DNA of 64,000 nt, from the NCBI GenBank assembly GCA_028287745.1, contig JAQBPB010000073.1, positions 22,163 to 86,162 of the forward strand. Direction: 5' to 3'. Positions 14,883 to 22,653 of the stretch are shown piece after piece. The position numbers were made by a program, and so were the translations under genes. Under the pieces are notes generated by a model that was not told where the DNA came from, made no database searches, and was given only the letters and a program-made list of their open reading frames with translations. Numbering within the stretch: the stretch's first letter is position 1; every line of letters begins with the position of its first letter. This stretch comes from Chloroflexota bacterium (GTDB lineage: Bacteria > Chloroflexota > Chloroflexia > Chloroheliales > Chloroheliaceae).

Positions 14883-15205
14883 TGGTGCATGGCCCGGGCC
14901 AGATCGCTATCAATCTGTCGCTTGGACTCCAACAGGTCCCGGAGGGCTTCCCGGTTGGTAATACCCCTGAAAGCGGCCTGCCCGGCCTGGTACAGGACTT
15001 CTACAAAAGAGGTTATTAAATGAGGCCGGTCCACCAGGTAAGGCGGGAAAGTGGAAAGCACCGCCACTATTTCACCATAAGAGGTCGGTGAAAAACGCTT
15101 TTCCAACTGGTAAAGTTCAACTATTTCGCCATCGTGCAAGTCCAGCAAAGGCCGCCGGTTTCGCAAAGCTTCCAGCCGTTGATATTCGCCCTGTCCCGTT
15201 AACAT
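14837..15205 (-). CDS. Hypothetical protein (122 aa)
   Basis: No family recognised. It starts MLTGQGEYQRLEALRNRR, is mostly helical by composition, and has no membrane segment or signal. The ATG at 15205 has a good AAGGAG ribosome-binding site 5-6 nt upstream, and an extended -10 promoter lies further up (15241-15246), which supports expression. Its 3' end overlaps the convergent membrane-protein gene by 46 bp. Confidence 0.65.
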   Translation of the reverse strand: MLTGQGEYQRLEALRNRRPLLDLHDGEIVELYQLEKRFSPTSYGEIVAVLSTFPPYLVDRPHLITSFVEVLYQAGQAAFRGITNREALRDLLESKRQIDSDLARAMHHHPAEFEKGFAALPE

Positions 15206-15240
15206 CAGTACTCCTTGCCTAATAATTCTTGAATCCGCCC

Positions 15241-15268
15241 ATTATACCACGCTATTCCTACCTGGTAA
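15241..15268 (-). promoter_or_regulatory. Promoter of the 122-aa minus-strand gene
   Basis: Minus-strand -10 TATAAT (15246-15241) with TGG before it (extended -10) and TTACCA as -35 at 16 bp. Confidence 0.6.
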
Positions 15269-15285
15269 GCATTACATAAATACTA

Positions 15286-15314
15286 TTGCAAGGTCAAAAT
15301 GCCCATGTTATAAT
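15286..15314 (+). promoter_or_regulatory. Promoter of the TPR protein gene
   Basis: -35 TTGCAA (15286-15291), 17-bp spacer, -10 TATAAT (15309-15314), also with TG extension. The transcript begins with an inverted repeat, AACATAA (15321-15327) / TTATGTT (15339-15345), which may be an operator or leader hairpin. Confidence 0.7.
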
Positions 15315-15377
15315 CGACTCAACATAACATTTATTTTATTATGTTAGCGCCTTGCAGGTTTCGTTTTAGAAAGTTCT

Positions 15378-17525
15378 ATGTCCACAACAGAGGTTAAAGA
15401 GCTAGTTGAAAAGGGAATAACCGCTCTCAAAGCCGGAGACCGGGATGAAGCCCGCTTCTGGCTGGCGGAAGCAATTCAACAGGACGCCCGCAATGAACGA
15501 GCATGGGTCTATCTCGCGGCGGTCTTGCCGCGCCAGCAAGCTATCGCCGCCCTGGAACGCGTTTTAGTCCTGAATCCTACCAACCAGAAGGCCCAGCGCG
15601 GTCTAAATATACTGCGCGGCCAGTCTCCGCAGACCTCCCAGGCCCAACCGGCAGTTGAAACACCATCAAGGCCCGCCACTAAAGTCCCGAAACCTTCCAT
15701 CATTTCCCGCACGGACCGCAAAAACGGCCGCCGCCAGGAACGGGCTAACCCGGCAAGCCAGCCGCTCGAACAGCCCGGCCCTAACCGGCCCTTGTCCGGC
15801 TTTGATAACACCAGCTCTTTCACCTCACCTATTACGATTCACCTGGGACCGGCCACCGGCTCCGTTAATAACGGCAACATTACCGAAAATGTTATTTTCG
15901 ACCGGGGCTATCACACTTTAGATACCGACCGTGAGTCAGATGAGCAAGAAATCCATCCTCACCAGGAGCCGGAAGAAGAACCGCCTTTACTGGAGTCGCC
16001 ACCGAGCGACCCGGCCGAATTTTCTACCAGGGTCCGCAATATCCTGAACGAGCCGTACCCGGTCGTAGAGCCGCCCCGCCGGTTAAGCCGGTCAGCAACT
16101 TTGCTTTTAGTATTATTGCCCGTACTGGTGCTGGCCGCCCTGATTTACTTTTTAGTCCTGGCCGCGCCCGGTAAGAACAACCAGAGCCAGGCGGCCCAGG
16201 CCACTAACCCGGCGACCCAGGCCATAAGTAACCTGAATGTAACGCGGGAGGTGCAGCCATCGCCGGAACCGGCCAGACCGGGTTCTATGATTGCACCCAC
16301 AGCCGCCGCTTCGAAAGCGCCCCCTACCCCGACTATCCAGCCCTCCCCGACAGTGCCGCCCATAATAAAATTGAGTGTGGCCCAGAACGAGCGAGCGGTC
16401 TTGCGAGGGTTCGCGATTACTTTTAGCAACTACGAAAATCGTTCGAATAACTTTTCTTTTGCCGGAGCCGGTACCCCTAAAAACGGTTTCCACTTTGAGG
16501 GTGTAACGATTCAGCTTGAGAATACCGGCGAAAAGCTCGTACCCATCCAGGTGGAAGCCTTTCAGGGCGTGGACGGCCGCAACAATTTTCTAAAGCCGCT
16601 GGCCGGGGGCCGGGTGCCTTCGCTGGACTTACCACGCCTGCAAATGGGCGAACAGCGCAGCGCCTGGCTAACTTTCGAAGTGGAAGACGGCACAACCCTG
16701 CGCCAGGTAACTTTCAGCCCGACTTCCGACCCGGACCTGAACAATAGCGCCAGCGTTAATTTAACTCTACCGCCGGTTACACCAGCGCCGGTCGTTAAGC
16801 CGACCCCGCGCCCGACGGCGACACCCCGGCCAACCGCGACACCTCTACCCACGGCTACTCCCTTCCCCACGGCCACGCCCGCGCCAACGGCAACACCGGG
16901 ACCAACCGCGACTATGGTGGTGGCGGGGGCTGTAGCCGGTCAGGTAGATGTGCCGCTAACACCGGAACCGACCGAAATTGTAGTAACACCTACAGCCGAA
17001 CCGACCGCTGTCCCAACGGCCACACCGCTGCCGACCGCGACCGCTCTTCCAACGGCCACACCCGAACCGACGCCAACACCGCTGCCCACCCGCTGGCCAG
17101 CCGTCGTCGGCCAGCTAAACCAGCGGATAGTGCTGGACAATTTTGCCCTGACCGTTACGGGTTACACGGCCGCCCCGGCAATCAAGCCGCCCCCGCTGAT
17201 TCTGCCACCGGGCTATCACTACGAAACGGTTAAAGTTACGGTAGACAACGTCGGGCAAAACGATGTATCGGATTACCTGGCGAGTTATCCGTTCTTCCTG
17301 CGCGATAGCGACGACCGGGTTTTCTCGGTGGGGCCTCAAGCGCTGGAAGCGGCCGACCGCTTCAACCCGCAGAATTTCGCCCCGACCGTTATCGGGCCAG
17401 GCAAGACCAGCGTTAGCGGCCTGCTATACTTCCTGGTGCGCGACAATTCGCAACCGGGCCGGACCCTGGTCTTTTATTCTAACAATAGCCTGGACAGCGC
17501 CCGGATTGAAGTCCCGCTGAAGTAA
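15378..17525 (+). CDS. TPR membrane protein with two extracytoplasmic beta domains on Pro-Thr-Ala stalks
   Basis: A 715-aa protein. A cytoplasmic N-terminus with about two TPR repeats (VEKGITALKAGDRDEARFWL, AIAALERVLVLNPTNQKAQRG; 5-75) is followed by a low-complexity stretch, a single membrane helix at about 237-257 (LLLVLLPVLVLAALIYFLVL), then two related extracytoplasmic domains (about 334-465 and 575-715) joined by PTATP-repeat stalks. The domains share the order of strands around FEGVTIQLENTGEK and YETVKVTVDNVGQN, resembling the DUF4352-type Ig-like fold. It is possibly an envelope sensor or scaffold; no enzyme motif was seen. It is convergent with mreB across a shared terminator. Confidence 0.78.
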   Translation: MSTTEVKELVEKGITALKAGDRDEARFWLAEAIQQDARNERAWVYLAAVLPRQQAIAALERVLVLNPTNQKAQRGLNILRGQSPQTSQAQPAVETPSRPATKVPKPSIISRTDRKNGRRQERANPASQPLEQPGPNRPLSGFDNTSSFTSPITIHLGPATGSVNNGNITENVIFDRGYHTLDTDRESDEQEIHPHQEPEEEPPLLESPPSDPAEFSTRVRNILNEPYPVVEPPRRLSRSATLLLVLLPVLVLAALIYFLVLAAPGKNNQSQAAQATNPATQAISNLNVTREVQPSPEPARPGSMIAPTAAASKAPPTPTIQPSPTVPPIIKLSVAQNERAVLRGFAITFSNYENRSNNFSFAGAGTPKNGFHFEGVTIQLENTGEKLVPIQVEAFQGVDGRNNFLKPLAGGRVPSLDLPRLQMGEQRSAWLTFEVEDGTTLRQVTFSPTSDPDLNNSASVNLTLPPVTPAPVVKPTPRPTATPRPTATPLPTATPFPTATPAPTATPGPTATMVVAGAVAGQVDVPLTPEPTEIVVTPTAEPTAVPTATPLPTATALPTATPEPTPTPLPTRWPAVVGQLNQRIVLDNFALTVTGYTAAPAIKPPPLILPPGYHYETVKVTVDNVGQNDVSDYLASYPFFLRDSDDRVFSVGPQALEAADRFNPQNFAPTVIGPGKTSVSGLLYFLVRDNSQPGRTLVFYSNNSLDSARIEVPLK
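16799..17090 (+). repeat. Pro-Thr-Ala-Thr repeat tracts
   Basis: Two blocks (about 16799-16914 and 17000-17090) of a degenerate 18-bp unit encode PTATP/PTATA repeats and form the stalks of the TPR protein. Codons vary between units, so the repeat is kept at protein level. Confidence 0.75.
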
Positions 17526-17565
17526 CTAAAGAAATAACTAAAGTAATTTGAAGTAAGTATGAAAT

Positions 17566-17601
17566 AAAAAGACCCGGCTGAGTTTTCAGCCGGGTCTTTT
17601 T
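17566..17601. terminator. Bidirectional intrinsic terminator between TPR gene and mreB
   Basis: AAAAAGACCCGGCTGA (17566-17581) and TCAGCCGGGTCTTTTT (17586-17601) form a perfect 16-bp stem with a 4-nt loop. The A-run and T-run allow function on both strands. Confidence 0.95.
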
Positions 17602-17614
17602 ATTTTCTTTTCGC

Positions 17615-18625
17615 CTAGAATTCACCGCTCAGCGAGTCCCGCAGCAGGTCAATGTATTCGAGGGCAACGCCGGTGCCGATAGCCACGCAGTTAAGCGGGT
17701 TGTCGGCGACATAGCAGGGTACGCCGGTTACGTCGGCAAGGAGCTGGCTGATGTTGCGAAGCTGGCTGCCGCCGCCGCTCATAACCATACCACGGTCAAT
17801 AATATCGCTGGCAAGTTCCGGCGGCGTATCTTCCAGGACGGTGCGGACGGCCCCAATGATACTCTCCAGTGGATCGCTCAAGGCTTCGGTGATTTCGTTG
17901 CTGCGCACGATAACCGTACGCGGCAGACCGCTGACCTGGTCGCGCCCGCGCACTTCCATGGTAAGTTCTTCGTCCAGAGGTATGGCGCTGCCGATGCGGA
18001 CCTTGATTTCCTCAGCGGTGCGGTCACCGATCATCAGGTTGTATTTGCGTTTGATGTAAGCCGCGATAGCTTCATCAAGTTTGTTGCCGCCAACCCGGAT
18101 GCTGTTGCAGGTCACGATACCGTAGAGCGAAATAACGGCGACTTCGGTCGTACCGCCGCCGATGTCGATGATCATGTTGCCGGTCGGCTCGGCAATCGGG
18201 ATTTGCGCCCCAATCGCAGCCGCCAGGGGTTCGCGGATTAACCAGGCCCGTTTAGCCCCGGCTTGCATGGCGGCATCATATACCGCCCGCATTTCGACGT
18301 TGGTGACACCCGCCGGGATACAGACCATTACGTCCGGTTTTACTACAGCGAACCGGCCGGTCGCCCGGCCGATAAAATACTTCAACATCGCTTCGGTAAC
18401 CACATAGTCCGCAATGACGCCGTTCTGCATCGGGCGGATTACTTCCACCGTTTCCGGGGTACGGCCCATCATCTCATAGGCGGCAGTGCCGACTTGCAAG
18501 ACCCGGTTATCTTTGGTGGAAATTGCCACCACGCTCGGTTCACTTAATACTATGCCTTTGCCCTTAACGTATACCAACACGTTAGCGGTGCCCAGGTCGA
18601 CTCCAATTTGTTTATTAGATAACAT
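17615..18625 (-). CDS. mreB: Rod-shape-determining protein MreB
   Basis: Bacterial actin that organises lateral wall synthesis. The actin ATPase signature is clear: [18 protein letters not shown] (phosphate 1), then [35 protein letters not shown] (phosphate 2), and [15 protein letters not shown] near the C-terminus (adenosine motif). The length of 336 aa is normal. The ATG at 18625 follows ACGGAA. No mreC or mreD lies beside it; the partners are divergent der and the convergent TPR gene. A stand-alone mreB or mbl paralogue is common, so Mbl cannot be excluded. Confidence 0.94.
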   Translation of the reverse strand: MLSNKQIGVDLGTANVLVYVKGKGIVLSEPSVVAISTKDNRVLQVGTAAYEMMGRTPETVEVIRPMQNGVIADYVVTEAMLKYFIGRATGRFAVVKPDVMVCIPAGVTNVEMRAVYDAAMQAGAKRAWLIREPLAAAIGAQIPIAEPTGNMIIDIGGGTTEVAVISLYGIVTCNSIRVGGNKLDEAIAAYIKRKYNLMIGDRTAEEIKVRIGSAIPLDEELTMEVRGRDQVSGLPRTVIVRSNEITEALSDPLESIIGAVRTVLEDTPPELASDIIDRGMVMSGGGSQLRNISQLLADVTGVPCYVADNPLNCVAIGTGVALEYIDLLRDSLSGEF

Positions 18626-18738
18626 TTTTTCCGTACTACATAGCTAATTGGCCGGCCCGGCCGATTAAAACTTTACGCTTTTTTAGAACAACGAGAAACT
18701 TAACCGCACTTCACTACCTGCGCAGGTTGAGCTTTGGG

Positions 18739-18744
18739 ATTATA
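18739..18744 (-). promoter_or_regulatory. Extended -10 promoter of mreB
   Basis: The minus strand reads TATGTTATAAT: -10 TATAAT with TGn, about 110 bp before the mreB start. The -35 is poor. Confidence 0.6.
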
Positions 18745-18796
18745 ACATATTTAAGCAGTTACCGAAAATCAGACCCTGGCCCGCCAAAAGAGCTAT

Positions 18797-18826
18797 AAAA
18801 GGCCAGTTGGGGTGCTAAACCTGGCC
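18797..18826 (-). terminator. Intrinsic terminator on the minus strand upstream of mreB
   Basis: Minus strand: GGCCAG (18826-18821), 14-nt loop, CTGGCC (18806-18801), TTTTA. A competing hairpin, GGGTG with CACCC, can form in the same stretch. It would end a transcript coming from the der side, before the separate mreB promoter. Confidence 0.5.
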
Positions 18827-19034
18827 CACCCGGACAGGCAGCGCTTCCTTTAGGGCCTGCGAAAAGGTTTGCTACCTATACCGGTTGTGACTTGCTTGAC
18901 TAAAACAGACACAACATAGATAATAAGCGCAGCGTTAACATAAACATAGCGCCAACTCAGGAATGCCTGCTGCTAGTTCTCCCGCCACCGGTATACACTA
19001 GACGACTCCTGTTCGGCAGGGCGCAGGCGCTGAA
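18797..19034 (-). ncRNA. Candidate structured small RNA
   Basis: Nested long-range pairings close this region: CAGCGC (18839-18844) with GCGCTG (19028-19033), CCTGCG (18856-18861) with CGCAGG, and TATACCGGT (18877-18885) with ACCGGTATA (18987-18995). Read on the minus strand it ends at a terminator with T-run, giving an RNA of about 200-240 nt. A local alternative hairpin (CTAGT/ACTAG inside CAGGA/TCCTG) competes with the 9-bp helix. The size and long-hairpin shape recall 6S RNA, but no conserved 6S, SRP, RNase P or tmRNA motif was found. The strand is inferred only from the terminator. Confidence 0.3.
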
Positions 19035-19160
19035 TTCTATTTTGGTGATCGGTATTATTTTATACTCAGACCAGAATTGGCGACACGCTCTTTAATTTTA
19101 ACTCATTAGCAAGACCTTTCAGAACCAAAATAAGACCTGTGTGCAGAGGGAGTACTGTCT

Positions 19161-20513
19161 TTGACTAAACCTTTAGTGGCAATTGTTGGCCGCCCCAATG
19201 TTGGCAAATCCACCTTTTTTAACCGCGTGGTAGGCGAAAAAGTAGCGATTGTAGAAGATTTACCCGGTACAACGCGTGACCGGCTCTATGGTGATGGCGA
19301 GTGGAATGGCCGCTATTTCACCTTGATTGATACGGGCGGGCTGGAATTTGAAACCAGCGAGAATTATATCCAGGACGAAGATTCAGCGGACGAAATCGCC
19401 CGGCAGACCCGCGGGCAAGCCCAGGCTGCCATCGAAGAGGCTGACCTTATTGTATTTATGGTAGATGCGAAGACCGGCATTACTACCGCCGACCGCGAAA
19501 TCGCGGAAATTCTGCGCAAGACCAAAAAGCCGGTCGTCGTGGCCGCGAACCGGGCCGATAGTGAAGAACGCCGCCTGAACGCCGTAGAATTTTACGAACT
19601 GGGCGTGGGCGACCCGATCCCGGTTTCGTCTTATCACGGTACCAATACCGGCGACTTGCTGGACAAAATTACCGAGAACCTGCCGGAACAGCCCGAAGAA
19701 GAAGAAGATAAAAGCATCCGGGTTGCGATTATCGGCCGCCCTAACGTCGGCAAAAGCCGCCTGCTGAATGCAATCCTGGGCCAGGAACGGGTAATCGTTT
19801 CGGATGTGCCGGGCACTACCCGCGACGCGATTGATACCGAAATTGTCGTCAACGGCGTGGATGTTACCCTGATTGACACAGCCGGTATCCGGCGGCGCGG
19901 TCATATTGACCAGGGTATCGAGAAATATAGTGTAATGCGTACCTTGCGGGCCATCAACCGCTCGAACGTGGTGCTGCTGGTTGTAGATGCCAGCGAGGGC
20001 GTGACCGCCCAGGATACCCATATTGCCGGTTATGCCCTGGAGCAGTCCAAAGGCATTGTGCTGGTGGTGAATAAGTGGGACAAAATCGAAAAAGATACCC
20101 ATACCATGGACGAACATACCCTCAAAGTCCGGCAGGAATTTGACTTCATGAGCTGGGTACCGCTGGTCTTTACCTCGGCTAAATTTGGACAGCGGGTTAA
20201 TAAAGTGCTGGATCTGGCGCTGCACGTGGCTGACGAACGCCGCAAGCGGATAGCGACTTCGCTGCTGAATAAAGTTGTGCGCGATGCGGTAGCCGCCCAC
20301 GCCCCGCCTTCCAAGCCGGGCAAGTGGCTTAAAATCCTTTATGCAACCCAGGCCGATGTGGACCCGCCGACATTCATCTTTTCGGTGAACGATGCCAAGG
20401 CGGTACACTTTTCGTACGAACGATACCTCGAAAATAAATTACGCGAGACCTTTGGGTTCGAAGGAACACCCATTCGGATGTTCTTCCGTGGTCGGGAAAA
20501 CGAGTCTAAATAA
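19161..20513 (+). CDS. der: Ribosome-assembly GTPase Der (EngA)
   Basis: Essential double GTPase for 50S subunit maturation. There are two G domains: the first with GRPNVGKSTFFNRVVG, PGTTRDRLYG, DTGGLE and ANRAD (G4 NRAD instead of the usual NKxD), and the second (about 185-350) with GRPNVGKSRLLNAILG, PGTTRDAIDT, DTAGIRRRG and VNKWD. The C-terminal KH-like domain follows (FIFSVNDAKAVHFSYERYLENKLRE). The length of 450 aa is typical. The TTG start has GGGAG about 11 nt upstream. plsY follows 98 bp downstream, a der-plsY neighbourhood seen in other bacteria. Confidence 0.96.
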   Translation: MTKPLVAIVGRPNVGKSTFFNRVVGEKVAIVEDLPGTTRDRLYGDGEWNGRYFTLIDTGGLEFETSENYIQDEDSADEIARQTRGQAQAAIEEADLIVFMVDAKTGITTADREIAEILRKTKKPVVVAANRADSEERRLNAVEFYELGVGDPIPVSSYHGTNTGDLLDKITENLPEQPEEEEDKSIRVAIIGRPNVGKSRLLNAILGQERVIVSDVPGTTRDAIDTEIVVNGVDVTLIDTAGIRRRGHIDQGIEKYSVMRTLRAINRSNVVLLVVDASEGVTAQDTHIAGYALEQSKGIVLVVNKWDKIEKDTHTMDEHTLKVRQEFDFMSWVPLVFTSAKFGQRVNKVLDLALHVADERRKRIATSLLNKVVRDAVAAHAPPSKPGKWLKILYATQADVDPPTFIFSVNDAKAVHFSYERYLENKLRETFGFEGTPIRMFFRGRENESK

Positions 20514-20528
20514 CCTGGGGAGCGTTGT

Positions 20529-20574
20529 ACCGGCTTTAAGCTAACTTTGGGGAAAGCCGGTAAATCCCGGCTTT
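20529..20574 (+). promoter_or_regulatory. Three-part alternating hairpin between der and plsY
   Basis: ACCGGCTTT (20529-20537), AAAGCCGGT (20553-20561) and CCGGCTTT (20567-20574): the middle segment can pair with either flank, so two hairpins exclude each other. There is no T-run after it. It may tune der/plsY mRNA or be a decayed terminator. Confidence 0.35.
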
Positions 20575-20611
20575 AGCCTATCTCTCAAGACCCTTCCTAG
20601 GAGAGAGTTAT

Positions 20612-21316
20612 ATGAACTGGCTGGCACTGGTCGTCCTGACCGTTTTTGCTTATGTAATTAGTTCTTTTCCAAGTGGAGTCGTCCTGGGGCGCTTATTCAA
20701 AGGTGTGGACGTACGCCAGTTTGGCAGTGGCAAAACCGGTGCGACCAATTCCCTGCGGGCCCTGGGATGGCAAATTTCTTTACTGGTCTTTCTGACCGAT
20801 ATGAGTAAAGGCGCTATCTCGGTAGGCTTGCCCCTGTTGCTTAGCAGCCTACTTTTTAAGCAAAACGGCCAGGATATTACTCCCTGGGCAGTCTTTACCT
20901 GCGGAATGGCTTCGGTTATCGGCCATAACCACTCCTTTTTTATTGGCTTTCGCGGTGGAAGAGGTGTGGCTACCGGTATCGGACAGGTCCTGGTTATCTC
21001 GCCGTTAACAATGCTCATGGTCGCTATCCTGGATATCTGGATATTGGGCCTCAGCCGGTATGTCTCGCTGGCTTCGGTAGTCGGGTGCTTCCTGGTGGAA
21101 ATTTTCCTGATAACGAACATATGGCTGACCCACCTGGACCCGCGTTACCTGCTGTGGGGCTTTGCTATTACGCTTTATATAATCTACTCCCACCTGGACA
21201 ATATCAAGCGCCTGCTGAATGGGACCGAACGCCGCCTGGGTGAGAAAGTTAAACCGGCCGAACCGGACCCACCGGTAATAGGAAACCTGCATTCCCAGGA
21301 AAAGTTAAGAAAGTAA
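20612..21316 (+). CDS. plsY: Glycerol-3-phosphate acyltransferase PlsY
   Basis: Membrane enzyme that acylates glycerol-3-phosphate from acyl-phosphate, the first step of phospholipid synthesis. Family motifs: SSFPSGVVLGRLFKGVDVR, GSGKTGATNSLR (usually GSGNIGATN) and GHNHSFFIGFRGGRGVATG. Five or so membrane helices are spread over 1-205, with a hydrophilic tail of about 25 residues beyond the usual end. The ATG at 20612 has a strong AGGAGAG ribosome-binding site. plsX is not nearby. Confidence 0.92.
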   Translation: MNWLALVVLTVFAYVISSFPSGVVLGRLFKGVDVRQFGSGKTGATNSLRALGWQISLLVFLTDMSKGAISVGLPLLLSSLLFKQNGQDITPWAVFTCGMASVIGHNHSFFIGFRGGRGVATGIGQVLVISPLTMLMVAILDIWILGLSRYVSLASVVGCFLVEIFLITNIWLTHLDPRYLLWGFAITLYIIYSHLDNIKRLLNGTERRLGEKVKPAEPDPPVIGNLHSQEKLRK

Positions 21317-21384
21317 TCTTCCGGCCCAGGGTGGGCCGGTTTGGCTATTAACCATTATTTAATCCTTACGAAAACTAATCACTA

Positions 21385-22158
21385 ATGGAACTTATTTACG
21401 GACGAAATGCTGTCAGCGAAGCCCTGAAAAGCACCCGCTACGGCGCGAAAATAGAAAAAGTAATGCTGGCCGAAGGGGTTGAAGAAAAAGCCGGTGGCCC
21501 GGTCGCCCAGATTATAGAACTGGCCGCCCGCCGCCAGCCGCCTGTCCCGGTTAAAAAAGTAGCCCGCCAGGAACTCGACCGCCTGACCAACCAGGCTAAC
21601 CACCAGGGGGTTGTCGCCCAGGTGCCGCCCTATATCTATACCGACTTTGACGAATTATTACAGGCTAACCAGGAGAACCCGGACGCCCTTTTCCTGGTGC
21701 TGGACTCGCTGCAAGACCCGCAAAATTTAGGCACGCTCTTTCGTACCGCCGAAGCCATGGGCGTAACCGGCGTAATCTTACCGGAACGGCGCGCGGCTGG
21801 TGTTACCCCGGCGGTCCGGAATGCCAGCAGCGGCGCGGTTGAACACCTTCAAATCGCCCAGGTAGTCAACCTGGCCCGGGCGCTGGACCAGTTAAGGGAA
21901 ACCGGGGTCTGGGTGGCCGGGCTGGAAGACGAGAAAAAGGCCGTACCCTATGACAAAGCCTCGCTGACCGGACGGTTGGCCCTGGTAGTTGGCAACGAAG
22001 GGGCCGGGCTGGGCCGGTTGGTCCGCGAGAAATGCGACTTCTTTGTGAGCTTACCGATGCTGGGTAAGGTGGCCTCGCTTAACGCCGCCGTGGCCGGGTC
22101 TATCGCACTGTATGAGGCTTTGCGCCAGCGCCGGGCCGCTACGGCGTCTAAAAAGTAG
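21385..22158 (+). CDS. rlmB: 23S rRNA 2'-O-methyltransferase RlmB (TrmH/SPOUT family)
   Basis: Methylates the 2'-OH of a guanosine in 23S rRNA (G2251 in E. coli) with S-adenosylmethionine. The N-terminal L30e-like domain begins MELIYGRNAVSEALKS; the SPOUT knot domain shows LVLDSLQDPQNLGTLFRTAE, VVGNEGAGLGRLVREKCD and the C-terminal knot SLPMLGKVASLNAAVAGSIA. The length of 257 aa fits. A cysteinyl-tRNA synthetase often neighbours this gene in other genomes; not here. A weak ribosome-binding site precedes the ATG. Other TrmH-family specificity cannot be excluded. Confidence 0.92.
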   Translation: MELIYGRNAVSEALKSTRYGAKIEKVMLAEGVEEKAGGPVAQIIELAARRQPPVPVKKVARQELDRLTNQANHQGVVAQVPPYIYTDFDELLQANQENPDALFLVLDSLQDPQNLGTLFRTAEAMGVTGVILPERRAAGVTPAVRNASSGAVEHLQIAQVVNLARALDQLRETGVWVAGLEDEKKAVPYDKASLTGRLALVVGNEGAGLGRLVREKCDFFVSLPMLGKVASLNAAVAGSIALYEALRQRRAATASKK

Positions 22159-22186
22159 TTCCCACCTGACTTAGAGTAAGGAAATT

Positions 22187-22636
22187 ATGGCCGGAGCAAC
22201 CCCCGAATTTAAGGAACAACTTCAAAAAGCCTGGGACAGCCTCCCCGCTGGGGCGGTCTTTAACTATCGCCGGACTTTCACCGAAGGCGATGTGGCCTTA
22301 TTTTGCGGTGTTACCGGCGACTTCAACCCCTACCACCAGGACGATACATTCGCCGAACAAAGCTGGTTTGGCCGCCGGATAATTCCCGGCCTGCTTACGG
22401 GCAGCATGATAACCCATATGGGCGGGCTGATTGGCTTCCTGGCCCGCGAGATGACTTTCCAGTTTATTGTGCCGGTCTATATCGGTGATACGATTACCTG
22501 CACGATTACGATGCGGGAAAAGGACGAAGTCCGCCGGATTTTCCTGGCGGAAGCCAGTTATGTAAACCAGGACGGCATGGAGGTCGTGCGGGCAACCTTT
22601 AACGGCTTTCCGGCCAATGTCCGCCTGGCCCGCTGA
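22187..22636 (+). CDS. MaoC-like (R)-specific enoyl-CoA hydratase
   Basis: Hotdog-fold hydratase. The hydratase-2 motif is complete: FCGVTGDFNPYHQDD carries the catalytic Asp and His, followed by FGRRIIPGLLTGSMI. At 149 aa it is a single-domain member of PhaJ type. Substrates would be (R)-3-hydroxyacyl or enoyl-CoA; the exact chain length is unknown. The start ATG has AAGGAA. The enoyl-reductase-like gene follows after 17 bp and rlmB precedes by 28 bp, so the three are likely co-transcribed, and the last two may act in one lipid pathway. Confidence 0.85.
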   Translation: MAGATPEFKEQLQKAWDSLPAGAVFNYRRTFTEGDVALFCGVTGDFNPYHQDDTFAEQSWFGRRIIPGLLTGSMITHMGGLIGFLAREMTFQFIVPVYIGDTITCTITMREKDEVRRIFLAEASYVNQDGMEVVRATFNGFPANVRLAR

Positions 22637-22653
22637 CCGGCAGTAAAACAGTT

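Larger units (their letters stand above)
18626..19160. other. 535-bp intergenic region between mreB and der
   Basis: No convincing reading frame. It contains the mreB promoter, a minus-strand intrinsic terminator at 18797-18826, and nested inverted repeats between 18839 and 19033 (listed separately) that suggest a structured RNA. The stretch 19035-19160 is AT-rich and should hold the der promoter; no clear hexamers were found there. Confidence 0.6.

Noticed and set aside
18971..18990. GTTCTCCCGCCA on the plus strand recalls a stretch of E. coli 4.5S RNA
   Set aside because: The diagnostic GGAAGGAAGCAGCC loop of SRP RNA is absent on either strand.
19068..19083. CCAGAATTGGCGACAC resembles the T-arm of the tRNA-Phe at 40534 with five bases missing
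   Set aside because: Only this 16-bp word matches; no acceptor, D-arm or anticodon stem is present, so a tRNA remnant is not supported.
19383..20408. Long minus-strand open frame inside der
   Set aside because: It is the complementary-strand shadow of a well-conserved GTPase gene in GC-rich codon usage.
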